In this document: one piece after another, positions 1-6,374 of the stretch
How positions within the stretch are numbered: position 1 is the stretch's first letter
How the letters are laid out: every line of letters begins with the position of its first letter
Source of the DNA: Ruminococcus sp. AF46-10NS
Lineage (GTDB): Bacteria; Bacillota; Clostridia; Lachnospirales; Lachnospiraceae
Direction: 5' to 3'
Assembly (NCBI RefSeq): GCF_003474435.1
Contig: NZ_QRNF01000067.1
Span: 1 to 9,258 of the forward strand
Length of the DNA stretch: 9,258 bases
Notes under the pieces: model-generated
Databases searched by the model: none
What the model was told of the DNA's origin: nothing
The model's input: the letters and a program-made list of their open reading frames with translations, nothing else
Position numbers and translations under genes: made by a program

Positions 1-188
1 TTTTCCTCAAATAACGCTTTTGGTACTTTGTAGAAAGCAAAGTTTTTAGCATCCGATATTTTGAAATATCTGTTCACTGCATCACCTCGTTTCTGTATCG
101 ATTTGGTGCCGAAATCGGCAATTTTTTCGCTTGTACGAGCTTGAAATTCTTTGTAAGTGTTATTTAGCATCTTTGATAATCTCAGCAT
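1..188 (-). CDS. RepA_N-like replication initiator, N-terminal part (runs off left edge)
   Basis: The frame is open from an ATG at 188 to the window edge, about 62 codons. An AAGGAG ribosome site sits 9 nt upstream of that ATG. From about residue 38 the protein reads VNRYFKISDAKNFAFYKVPK followed by ALFEE. This resembles the conserved start of RepA_N (replication initiator protein A) proteins, which typically have a YF..xxAxxFxFYxIPKxLF pattern before a winged-helix DNA-binding domain. RepA_N proteins start replication of many Firmicutes plasmids and of some integrative elements. Most family members begin close to this motif, so a second start is possible: GTG at 77, preceded by GAGGTGAT at 81-88. 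In that case the first 37 codons would be an N-terminal extension or an in-frame leader peptide. The gene diverges from the R-M operon. Assignment rests on about 25 residues, so it is moderate. Confidence 0.55.
   Translation of the reverse strand, partial: MLRLSKMLNNTYKEFQARTSEKIADFGTKSIQKRGDAVNRYFKISDAKNFAFYKVPKALFEE
109..129. repeat. Copy A of a dispersed CCGAAATYGGCAATTTT sequence
   Basis: CCGAAATCGGCAATTTT here matches 16 of 17 bases at 7627-7643. This copy lies inside the leader/N-terminal coding part of the leftward rep-like gene. The 9-mer GGCAATTTT also occurs at 341-349 in the divergent promoter region. Confidence 0.5.
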
Positions 189-216
189 TGTAAAAACTCC
201 TTTCACTTATTTGGAC

Positions 217-242
217 ATAGGGTGTCAAAATGCACACCCTAT
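217..242. repeat. 9-bp inverted repeat in the leader of the leftward rep-like gene
   Basis: ATAGGGTGT (217-225) and ACACCCTAT (234-242) are perfect inverse complements separated by 8 nt. The element lies about 30-55 bp upstream of the ATG at 188 of the leftward gene. Neither strand has a long T-run right after it, so it looks more like an operator or an mRNA stem than a terminator. A protein-binding site for the rep gene's own product is one possibility (inference). Confidence 0.6.
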
Positions 243-253
243 ATAATTAAGGG

Positions 254-295
254 AATAAAAAACGGATACCATTTCCTTGATAGAAAATGATATCC
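254..295 (-). terminator. Minus-strand terminator-like hairpin in the rep-like leader (possible attenuator)
   Basis: On the minus strand a 32-nt hairpin (264-295) forms. Its outer arms GGATA/TATCC and inner arms CATTT/AAATG are each perfect and separated by one C-A mismatch. It is followed directly by GTTTTTTATT (263-254). This is the classical shape of a Rho-independent terminator. No minus-strand gene ends here; the next minus-strand coding region begins downstream at 188. The hairpin therefore sits in a leader and could act as an attenuator, or end a short countertranscript. On the plus strand it has no T-run. Confidence 0.55.
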
Positions 296-316
296 CCCAA
301 TTAAAACTTCAATCAA

Positions 317-345
317 AACATAAGCATAATATTGAGTTTTGGCAA
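317..345 (-). promoter_or_regulatory. Candidate minus-strand promoter for the rep-like gene
   Basis: Reading the minus strand, TTGCCA (345-340) and TATGTT (322-317) are separated by 17 bp. They match the sigma-A consensus at 4 of 6 positions each. Transcription would start near 310, just ahead of the hairpin at 295. Its -35 lies only 6 bp from the -35 of the plus-strand promoter, so the two promoters are back to back. Confidence 0.4.
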
Positions 346-350
346 TTTTC

Positions 351-380
351 GTTGAACTTCTCAACTTAATATGGTATTAT
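351..380 (+). promoter_or_regulatory. Promoter of the R-M operon with a palindrome over the -35
   Basis: TTGAAC (352-357) and TATTAT (375-380) are separated by exactly 17 bp, a good sigma-A promoter with a 5/6 -10 box. The palindrome GTTGA-N5-TCAAC (351-365) covers the -35 and is a natural operator candidate for the small XRE-like regulator encoded just downstream. Expected transcription start is near 387, which rules out the in-frame ATG at 371 as the start of the first gene. Confidence 0.65.
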
Positions 381-418
381 TTATTTTAGGTTTTGACATT
401 GTAAATATTTCTGTAGAT

Positions 419-425
419 GAGGAGG
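419..425 (+). promoter_or_regulatory. Strong ribosome binding site that fixes the start of the XRE gene
   Basis: GAGGAGG lies 5 nt before the ATG at 431. The upstream in-frame ATG at 371 has no such site and lies inside the promoter. Confidence 0.75.
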
Positions 426-430
426 TAATT

Positions 431-661
431 ATGGCTGTCTCATACAATAAATTATGGAAACTAATGATTGATAAAAATATAAACAAAACGAAATTGCGAA
501 CTGAAATTGGTATATCTTCTAATGCAATGGCTAATCTTGGAAAAAACAAGTCTGTCCAAGTGGAAGTCCTCGTAAAAATATGTAATCATCTTAATTGCAC
601 CCTAGACGATATCTTAGAAATTTTACCCAATGAGAACGAAGATAAAATTGAAGGCGAGTGA
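431..661 (+). CDS. XRE/Cro-family transcriptional regulator (C-protein-like)
   Basis: This 76-aa protein is a small helix-turn-helix regulator of the Cro/C1 class. The helix-turn-helix lies at about residues 20-37 (TKLRTEIGISSNAMANLG). It is followed by the hallmark VEVLVKICNHLNCTLDDIL segment (44-62), in which C-x(4)-C-x-L-DDI matches compact YozG/HTH_26-type regulators. The start at 431 is set by the GAGGAGG site and by the promoter at 352-380. It is the first gene of the operon, with 7 bp to the next. Small regulators in this position commonly control R-M gene expression so that the methylase acts before the nuclease after entry into a new host; that role here is inferred. A palindrome over the operon's -35 is the likely binding site. 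The last ten or so residues are acidic and look disordered. Confidence 0.85.
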   Translation: MAVSYNKLWKLMIDKNINKTKLRTEIGISSNAMANLGKNKSVQVEVLVKICNHLNCTLDDILEILPNENEDKIEGE

Positions 662-668
662 TTGATAT

Positions 669-1694
669 ATGGAAGAAGTTGAAAGAATAGAGCTTGAAAA
701 GAAAATAGATATATTAGAAGACGATATTGCTGATATCAGCCCGGAAATCTTGCGGCTTCTTCTCAAAGATAAGACAACGAAGAAGAATATACTGTGGTGC
801 ACAAAGGATTATGAAGCTTACGGCTATGAATTTAACGAGCGGGCTGAAATGAAAGTAGAGCTGATTACGGGTGTTTATTTTAATGTGATACAGCCACGAG
901 CTGCAAAGTCTAAAGAGGTTCAGGAGCGAAGAATCAGAAAGAGAGCTGAAGTTTTTACTCCGTCGTGGATTTGTAATGAGCAAAATAATCAGGTTGATGA
1001 AGCGTGGTTCGGCAAACCAGATGTTTTTAATACACCAGACGGAACATACTGGATAACTGCAAAAGATAAGATTCAATTTGACGGGAAGAAAACATGGAAA
1101 AAATATGTAGACGCCAAACGTTTGGAAATTACTTGCGGAGAAGCTCCGTATCTTATAAGCAGATATGATACAACCACAGGCAAATTGATTCCCATTAATG
1201 AACGTATAGGACTGTTTGACAGAAAAATGCGTGTTATAAATGAAAACTGCAATGATAAAGACACTTGGATTAAATGGTCAATCAGAGCATTAAAGAGCGT
1301 TTACGGCTATGAATTTCAGGGGGACAGCGTACTGATTGCCCGTGAAAATTTGCTTTATGATTATATGGACTATTATGAAGCAAGATTTGGAGAGAAAACA
1401 CCTCTTTCACTGTTGAAAGAAATAGCCAATATTATTGCTTGGAATATTTGGCAGATGGATGGACTTAAAGGTGTGGTGCCTTATTCGTGCCACGAAATCA
1501 AAGAAACATTTCATCAAATGAATTTATTTGAGGAGACGGAAGAAGAAATAAACATTATGTGTCCTGGCTGTGCGAAAAATGATATTTTCGGTCATACGGG
1601 AATTTACTGCCGAATATATGACTGGACAAATCTCAATAAGAGTATCCGGTTCATAGATGTATTGAAAGAAGGTGCAAGTTATGGAAAAATTTGA
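669..1694 (+). CDS. Restriction-modification subunit M-like protein
   Basis: This 341-aa protein resembles the family usually annotated 'restriction endonuclease subunit M', found beside large helicase-methyltransferase restriction proteins. Visible parts are an acidic/basic helical N-terminus (about 1-45) and the block RAEVFTPSWICN (92-103). That block resembles the FTP (motif X-like) region that precedes the catalytic core of gamma-type N6-adenine methyltransferases. A conserved centre follows, with RLEITCGEAPYLISRYD and later NIIAWNIWQMDGLKGVVP. No NPPY or DPPY catalytic motif and no clear SAM-binding glycine loop are visible, so it is unlikely to methylate alone. Near the C-terminus C298, C301, H309 and C314 form a possible CCHC zinc site (CPGC...GH...YC). 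Its 3' end overlaps the next gene by 14 bp, which implies translational coupling and a shared complex. The exact biochemical role is unknown to me. Confidence 0.75.
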   Translation: MEEVERIELEKKIDILEDDIADISPEILRLLLKDKTTKKNILWCTKDYEAYGYEFNERAEMKVELITGVYFNVIQPRAAKSKEVQERRIRKRAEVFTPSWICNEQNNQVDEAWFGKPDVFNTPDGTYWITAKDKIQFDGKKTWKKYVDAKRLEITCGEAPYLISRYDTTTGKLIPINERIGLFDRKMRVINENCNDKDTWIKWSIRALKSVYGYEFQGDSVLIARENLLYDYMDYYEARFGEKTPLSLLKEIANIIAWNIWQMDGLKGVVPYSCHEIKETFHQMNLFEETEEEINIMCPGCAKNDIFGHTGIYCRIYDWTNLNKSIRFIDVLKEGASYGKI

Positions 1695-4600
1695 ACAAAC
1701 CTATAGCTATAAGCTGATATATGTGTTCAGTATGCCTTATGAAACGCATAAAGGAATGCTGAAAGTTGGAGAAGCTACTCTTAAAACAGACATAATGCCT
1801 AATGAGCTTGTGCCGAACTGCCACATTTTAAATCAGGCGGCTAAGGCTCGTATTGACAGTTATACAAAGACTGCAAGCATGAGCTATAAGCTTGAATATA
1901 CAGAGCTTGCCCTTAAAACAGAATTCGGATATAGCTTTACTTTTAAAGATAAAGACGTTCACAAGGTTCTTATGAATTCAGGCGTGCATAAGGTTCAGCC
2001 AAACGGAGCTACCGGAGAAGAGTGGTTTGCAACCGACATTGAAACAGTGAAAGCTGCTATAAAATCTGTAAAGAACGGTAAATCAACATTATCTTCGTCT
2101 GATTTTGTAAGAGAAACGCGTCAAGAAACAATCGATTTCAGGGAAGAGCAGATTAACGCTATCGAGAAAACCTTAAAAACATTCAAGAAAGATGATGAAA
2201 TGCTGTGGTATGCCAAAATGCGTTTTGGTAAAACTTTGTCGGCACTTGAGGTTATTCGACGCAGCCAGTACCGCAGAGTAATTATCGCAACTCATCGTCC
2301 TGTTGTTGATGACGGATGGAGCGAGGACTTTAAGAAAATATTCTTTCCGGGCAACTCTGAACACGAATATCACTACGAACGTAAAACAAAGGATTCAGCA
2401 TATACATTTGATGAAAAGACGGATGCAGAGAATGACCTGAAAATCCGTAAACTGGATAAAGACGGAACATATTTTGTTTATTTTGCTTCTGTTCAGGATT
2501 TAAGAGGTTCTAAGATTGTTGGTGGTAAATTCAATAAGAATAACGCTGTATTTGCACTTGACTGGGATTTAATCATTATTGACGAAGCTCACGAGGGCAC
2601 TCAGACCGAGCTTGGCGATAATGTGGTTAAAGCTCTAAAAAAAGATCATACAAAGGTTCTTGCTCTCTCAGGTACTCCGTTTAACCTTCTTGATAAGTTC
2701 GGAGAAGATAATGTTTACACTTGGGACTATGTTATGGAACAAAAGAAAAAGACCGAGTGGGATTTAACTCATCAGGGCGATCATAATCCTTACGCAGACT
2801 TGCCGAAAATGCATATATTCACTTATGATTTAGGCGAGAAACTCAAGAAATATGTTTCTGACGAATATGATACCAAGGCATTTAACTTTAGGGAATTTTT
2901 CAGAGTTTGGTACAAAGGACCTAACGGCAATCGTGAACTTCCGAAAAATGCCGTTGAGGGCAAATTTGTACACGAAAATGATGTCAACGCTTTTCTCAAT
3001 TTAATGGTCAGAGAAGATACCGACAGCGGTTATCCTTACTCCACTCAGGAATATCGTGATATGTTCCGACATACTTTGTGGATGGTGCCGGGTGTTAAAG
3101 AGGCTCAGGCTTTAAGTGAATTACTCAGAAATCACCCTGTATTTAAACATTTCGGCATAGCCAATGTTGCAGGAGAAGGCGACAGATACGAAGAAGAACA
3201 TTCAGGCGACGCACTGGAACTTGTCCGTGATACTATCAAGAATTATGACCACTCTATAACTCTGTCTTGCGGCAAGCTTACAACAGGAGTAACGGTAAAG
3301 GAATGGACTGCAGTGCTTATGCTTTCAGGTTCGTACTCCACTGCGGCGGCTCAGTATATGCAAACCATATTCAGAGTGCAGTCTGCGGGTACGATTGACG
3401 GCAAACAGAAAACAGATTGCTATGTGTTTGACTTCGCTCCTGACAGAACGCTTAAAGTTCTGACCGAAACGGTACATTTATCCCGTAAGCCGGGAAAGAG
3501 CCAGCAAAAACGCAGAGAAGCAATGACCGAATTTCTCAATTACTGCCCTGTTATTGCTATTTCCGGCTCGAAGACAAGAACATACAGCGTTGAGTCTATG
3601 ATGGAACAAATAAAGCAGATTTATGCCGAGCGTGCGGTAAATAGCGGTTTTGAGGACGAATCTCTTTATAATGACGAACTTCTCAAGCTTGACGAAATCG
3701 ATGCTTCTAAATTTAATGAGCTTAAGGATATTATCGGAGCGTCCAAAGCATCCAAGAAAAAGAAAGATGTTGTTGTCAACGGACAGGGCCTGACTGATGA
3801 ACAGGTTGAGCACATAGACGACCCCGAGCCGCCTACACCGCCAAAGGATTTGACAAAGGAAGAGCAAGAAGAACGCAAGAAAAAGAAACAAGCTAAAGAA
3901 GCACGCAAAAAGGCTATTGATATCCTGCGTGGTGTTTCTATTCGTATGCCACTTATGATTTACGGTGCGGATGTCCCGATTGAGGAAGATATCGATATTA
4001 ACAGTTTTGTTGATATTATTGATGATGAATCTTGGAAAGAATTTATGCCTACAGGTGTAAGTAAAAAGATATTTACCGAGTTCACTAAGTATTATGATCG
4101 AGACGTATTTATTGCGGCAGGTAAGCGTATCAGAAGGCTTGCGGCAGCCGCCGACAGGGAAACACCGACAAGACGTGTTATTCAAATAGCGGAGATATTC
4201 CGTCATTTCAAGAATCCCGACAAAGAAACTGTTCTTACTCCGTGGAGAGTTGTGAATATGCATATGTCTGAAACTCTCGGCGGGTGGTGCTTCTATAATG
4301 ATAAATTTGAAGAGGATACTCAGGAGAAAAAGCATCGACTTGAAGAACCTCGCTTCGTTGACCATGGTGAAGTTACGGAGGCTGTATTTGCTAAAAATTC
4401 AAAGATACTTGAGATTAACTCTAAGACAGGTCTGTATCCTTTGTATGTTGCTTACAGCTTTTACAAGCAGCGTACGGGTGGTATGAGCGATGACGACTGG
4501 ACTCCCGAAGAGTGTCAATATTTCTGGAATGAAGTTATAAGGGATAATGTCTATGTCATTTGTAAAACACCTATGGCAAAATCTATCACCAGAAGAACTC

Positions 4601-6360
4601 TTTGCGGTTACAGTGATGTTAAGTGCAACGCTCATTATTTTGATGACCTTGTAAATATGCTAAAAAACAAACCGGAGCAATTCAAAAAGCGTGTGATGAA
4701 AGGCTCCTACTGGAAAAAGGATGTGAAAGAAATGAAGTTCGATGCAGTAGTTGGTAATCCGCCTTATCAAAGTGAAAACAATGGTAATGGTAATGGTAAA
4801 GATCCTATATATCATTTGTTTATTGATATGGGCATGGCCTTGAGTGATAAAGGCACATTCATCCATCCGGGACGTTTTTTGTTTAATGCCGGTAAGACAC
4901 CAAAAGAATGGAATAATAAAATGCTTAATAATCAACATTACAAAGTTGTTGATTATGAGGCAGATAGTACAAAAATTTTTCCTTCCGTTGATGTCAAAGG
5001 TGGAATTGCCATCACTTATTGGGATAACAATGCAGAATTTGACATAATAGGTTTCTTCTCGCCATACAAAGAACTTAAATCAATAGTGAATAAAGTAATT
5101 CAACGAGAAGATTTCTTGTCATTTGCGACCTTAGTATATCCGAGAGATTTATATAAGCTTACCGATGAGTTATACAATGAGAATGAATGGGCAATAACTC
5201 GTCCAAGCAAAGGGCATAAATATGATGTTGGGACGAATGTATTTGATACTTTTCCAGAATTATTTTTTGATGAATGTCCTACAGATGGTGCGGATTATAT
5301 ACAAATTTACGGAAGAAAAGAAAATACCCGTTGTTCTAAATGGATTAAGAGGAGTTATGTAAAACTTCCGGATAATATAGATTATTACAAAGTATTTATT
5401 CCTAAATCAAATGGTTCCGGTGCAATTGGCGAAGTATTATCAACACCTGTGGTCGGTCGACCTGTGGTCGGTCATACTGTTACTTTTTTAAGTATTGGTA
5501 AATATGAGACCGTTTATGAAGCAGAAGCAACATTAAAATATATCAAGTCCAAATTTTTACGAACACTTTTAGGAGCACTAAAAGTTACACAAGACAACCC
5601 TCGTGAAACTTGGTCATATGTTCCTATGCAAGATTTTACAAAACACTCCGATATTGACTGGACTAAGTCCGTTCACGATATAGATTTACAACTTTATAAA
5701 AAATATGGGCTTTCAGATGAAGAAATTGCTTTTATAGAAAGCAAGGTTAAGCCGATGGACGGGACTTCATATTATGAATCAATGCTGAAAATGAGTTATC
5801 AAGATATTGTTTCTGCATTGCTCAAAAAATACGGTTCTGCAAAACACAACTACTTCAAAGATACTGCTTGCAAAATAAAAAATTCTTTGGTTACTCGAAC
5901 CAATGAAGGACTGTTCTGTCATCATATTGATGAAGACAAGGCAATAATGCTTTGTAACGATAAATTTGCAGCTAATAATCCTTTTGAGTATCAAAAAGCG
6001 GCTAGGCTTGTTTACTGCAATTTACTTGAGCATTTACTGCTTCATGTAAAAATTGCTGAAAATCCAAGCCTTGATGCAAATGAAAACGAACTTCCGGGCA
6101 TAGGCGGAGCAATCAACTTCATATGTAAGGATTTAAACGATATTTATTCAGGCAAAGAATTTTCAGATGAGTGGCGTAAGAATGTAGCGGATAAAGTAAA
6201 GGATAACTTTGATGATTATATTATTATCTTGCGTTATCTTTGGTATATAGTCGAAAAAAATCCGGTCTATAAAGCTATCATAACTAAAGAAATGCTTTGC
6301 GTTGGATGGGACGGTAAAGTTGTTAAAGAGGTTATGAACGCTCTTAATGCTAATGAGTAA
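1681..6360 (+). CDS. Single-chain restriction enzyme: GIY-YIG-like, SF2 helicase, N6-adenine methyltransferase, HNH-like end
   Basis: This 1559-aa multidomain enzyme uses ATG 1681 (AGAAGG 8 nt upstream); an in-frame GTG at 1672 is less likely. Domains in order: residues 8-130 resemble T5orf172/GIY-YIG (LIYVFS, LKVGEATL, R57, VHKVL at 93-97, EEWF at 113-116). Residues 150-600 are an SF2 helicase/translocase: Walker A AKMRFGKT (178-185), DEAH (301-304), SGTPF (330-334), TTGVT (534-538), QTIFRVQ (561-567). Residues 689-742 are a Lys/Glu/Pro-rich linker. Residues 885-1060 are a gamma-type methyltransferase: ILEINSKTGLYP (909-920, SAM region) and NPPY (1026-1029). A target-recognition region follows, including IFPSVDVKGGI (1099-1109). 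The C-terminus has HH (1414-1415), N1447, H1451 and H1455, an HNH-like array. Plan and length recall type ISP enzymes (LlaGI, about 1570 aa), which however carry an Mrr nuclease. Expected action: ATP-driven translocation, adenine methylation and cleavage of unmodified DNA (inferred). Confidence 0.85.
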   Translation: MEKFEQTYSYKLIYVFSMPYETHKGMLKVGEATLKTDIMPNELVPNCHILNQAAKARIDSYTKTASMSYKLEYTELALKTEFGYSFTFKDKDVHKVLMNSGVHKVQPNGATGEEWFATDIETVKAAIKSVKNGKSTLSSSDFVRETRQETIDFREEQINAIEKTLKTFKKDDEMLWYAKMRFGKTLSALEVIRRSQYRRVIIATHRPVVDDGWSEDFKKIFFPGNSEHEYHYERKTKDSAYTFDEKTDAENDLKIRKLDKDGTYFVYFASVQDLRGSKIVGGKFNKNNAVFALDWDLIIIDEAHEGTQTELGDNVVKALKKDHTKVLALSGTPFNLLDKFGEDNVYTWDYVMEQKKKTEWDLTHQGDHNPYADLPKMHIFTYDLGEKLKKYVSDEYDTKAFNFREFFRVWYKGPNGNRELPKNAVEGKFVHENDVNAFLNLMVREDTDSGYPYSTQEYRDMFRHTLWMVPGVKEAQALSELLRNHPVFKHFGIANVAGEGDRYEEEHSGDALELVRDTIKNYDHSITLSCGKLTTGVTVKEWTAVLMLSGSYSTAAAQYMQTIFRVQSAGTIDGKQKTDCYVFDFAPDRTLKVLTETVHLSRKPGKSQQKRREAMTEFLNYCPVIAISGSKTRTYSVESMMEQIKQIYAERAVNSGFEDESLYNDELLKLDEIDASKFNELKDIIGASKASKKKKDVVVNGQGLTDEQVEHIDDPEPPTPPKDLTKEEQEERKKKKQAKEARKKAIDILRGVSIRMPLMIYGADVPIEEDIDINSFVDIIDDESWKEFMPTGVSKKIFTEFTKYYDRDVFIAAGKRIRRLAAAADRETPTRRVIQIAEIFRHFKNPDKETVLTPWRVVNMHMSETLGGWCFYNDKFEEDTQEKKHRLEEPRFVDHGEVTEAVFAKNSKILEINSKTGLYPLYVAYSFYKQRTGGMSDDDWTPEECQYFWNEVIRDNVYVICKTPMAKSITRRTLCGYSDVKCNAHYFDDLVNMLKNKPEQFKKRVMKGSYWKKDVKEMKFDAVVGNPPYQSENNGNGNGKDPIYHLFIDMGMALSDKGTFIHPGRFLFNAGKTPKEWNNKMLNNQHYKVVDYEADSTKIFPSVDVKGGIAITYWDNNAEFDIIGFFSPYKELKSIVNKVIQREDFLSFATLVYPRDLYKLTDELYNENEWAITRPSKGHKYDVGTNVFDTFPELFFDECPTDGADYIQIYGRKENTRCSKWIKRSYVKLPDNIDYYKVFIPKSNGSGAIGEVLSTPVVGRPVVGHTVTFLSIGKYETVYEAEATLKYIKSKFLRTLLGALKVTQDNPRETWSYVPMQDFTKHSDIDWTKSVHDIDLQLYKKYGLSDEEIAFIESKVKPMDGTSYYESMLKMSYQDIVSALLKKYGSAKHNYFKDTACKIKNSLVTRTNEGLFCHHIDEDKAIMLCNDKFAANNPFEYQKAARLVYCNLLEHLLLHVKIAENPSLDANENELPGIGGAINFICKDLNDIYSGKEFSDEWRKNVADKVKDNFDDYIIILRYLWYIVEKNPVYKAIITKEMLCVGWDGKVVKEVMNALNANE
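4780..4798. repeat. Three in-frame hexamer repeats beside the NPPY motif
   Basis: ATGGTA occurs three times in tandem (4781-4798). It encodes an Asn-Gly-rich stretch (NNGNGNGK) directly after the methyltransferase motif NPPYQ. The unit is six bases, so copy-number change would lengthen or shorten a loop without shifting frame. Confidence 0.8.
5446..5473. repeat. Short in-frame direct repeat in the target-recognition region
   Basis: CCTGTGGTCGGTC occurs at 5446-5458 and again at 5461-5473, a 15-bp period. It gives the protein repeat PVVGR-PVVGH. This part of the family usually has a two-part Pro-Leu-Ile-Gly-like stretch before TxTFLSIG, so the duplication may be old rather than recent. Confidence 0.75.
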
Positions 6361-6374
6361 ATGGGGGTAATTCA

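Noticed and set aside
371..430. Upstream ATG extending the XRE regulator by 20 residues
   Set aside because: This ATG overlaps the -10 region of the likely promoter and has no ribosome site; ATG 431 has GAGGAGG at ideal spacing.
1672..1680. GTG start for the large enzyme three codons earlier
   Set aside because: The AGAAGG site ends at 1672 and is well spaced for ATG 1681, not for GTG 1672.
3478..4365. Long minus-strand open frame (295 codons)
   Set aside because: It lies fully opposite the large enzyme, in a region with strong domain support on the plus strand, and its translation is Phe/Leu/Cys-rich without family resemblance.
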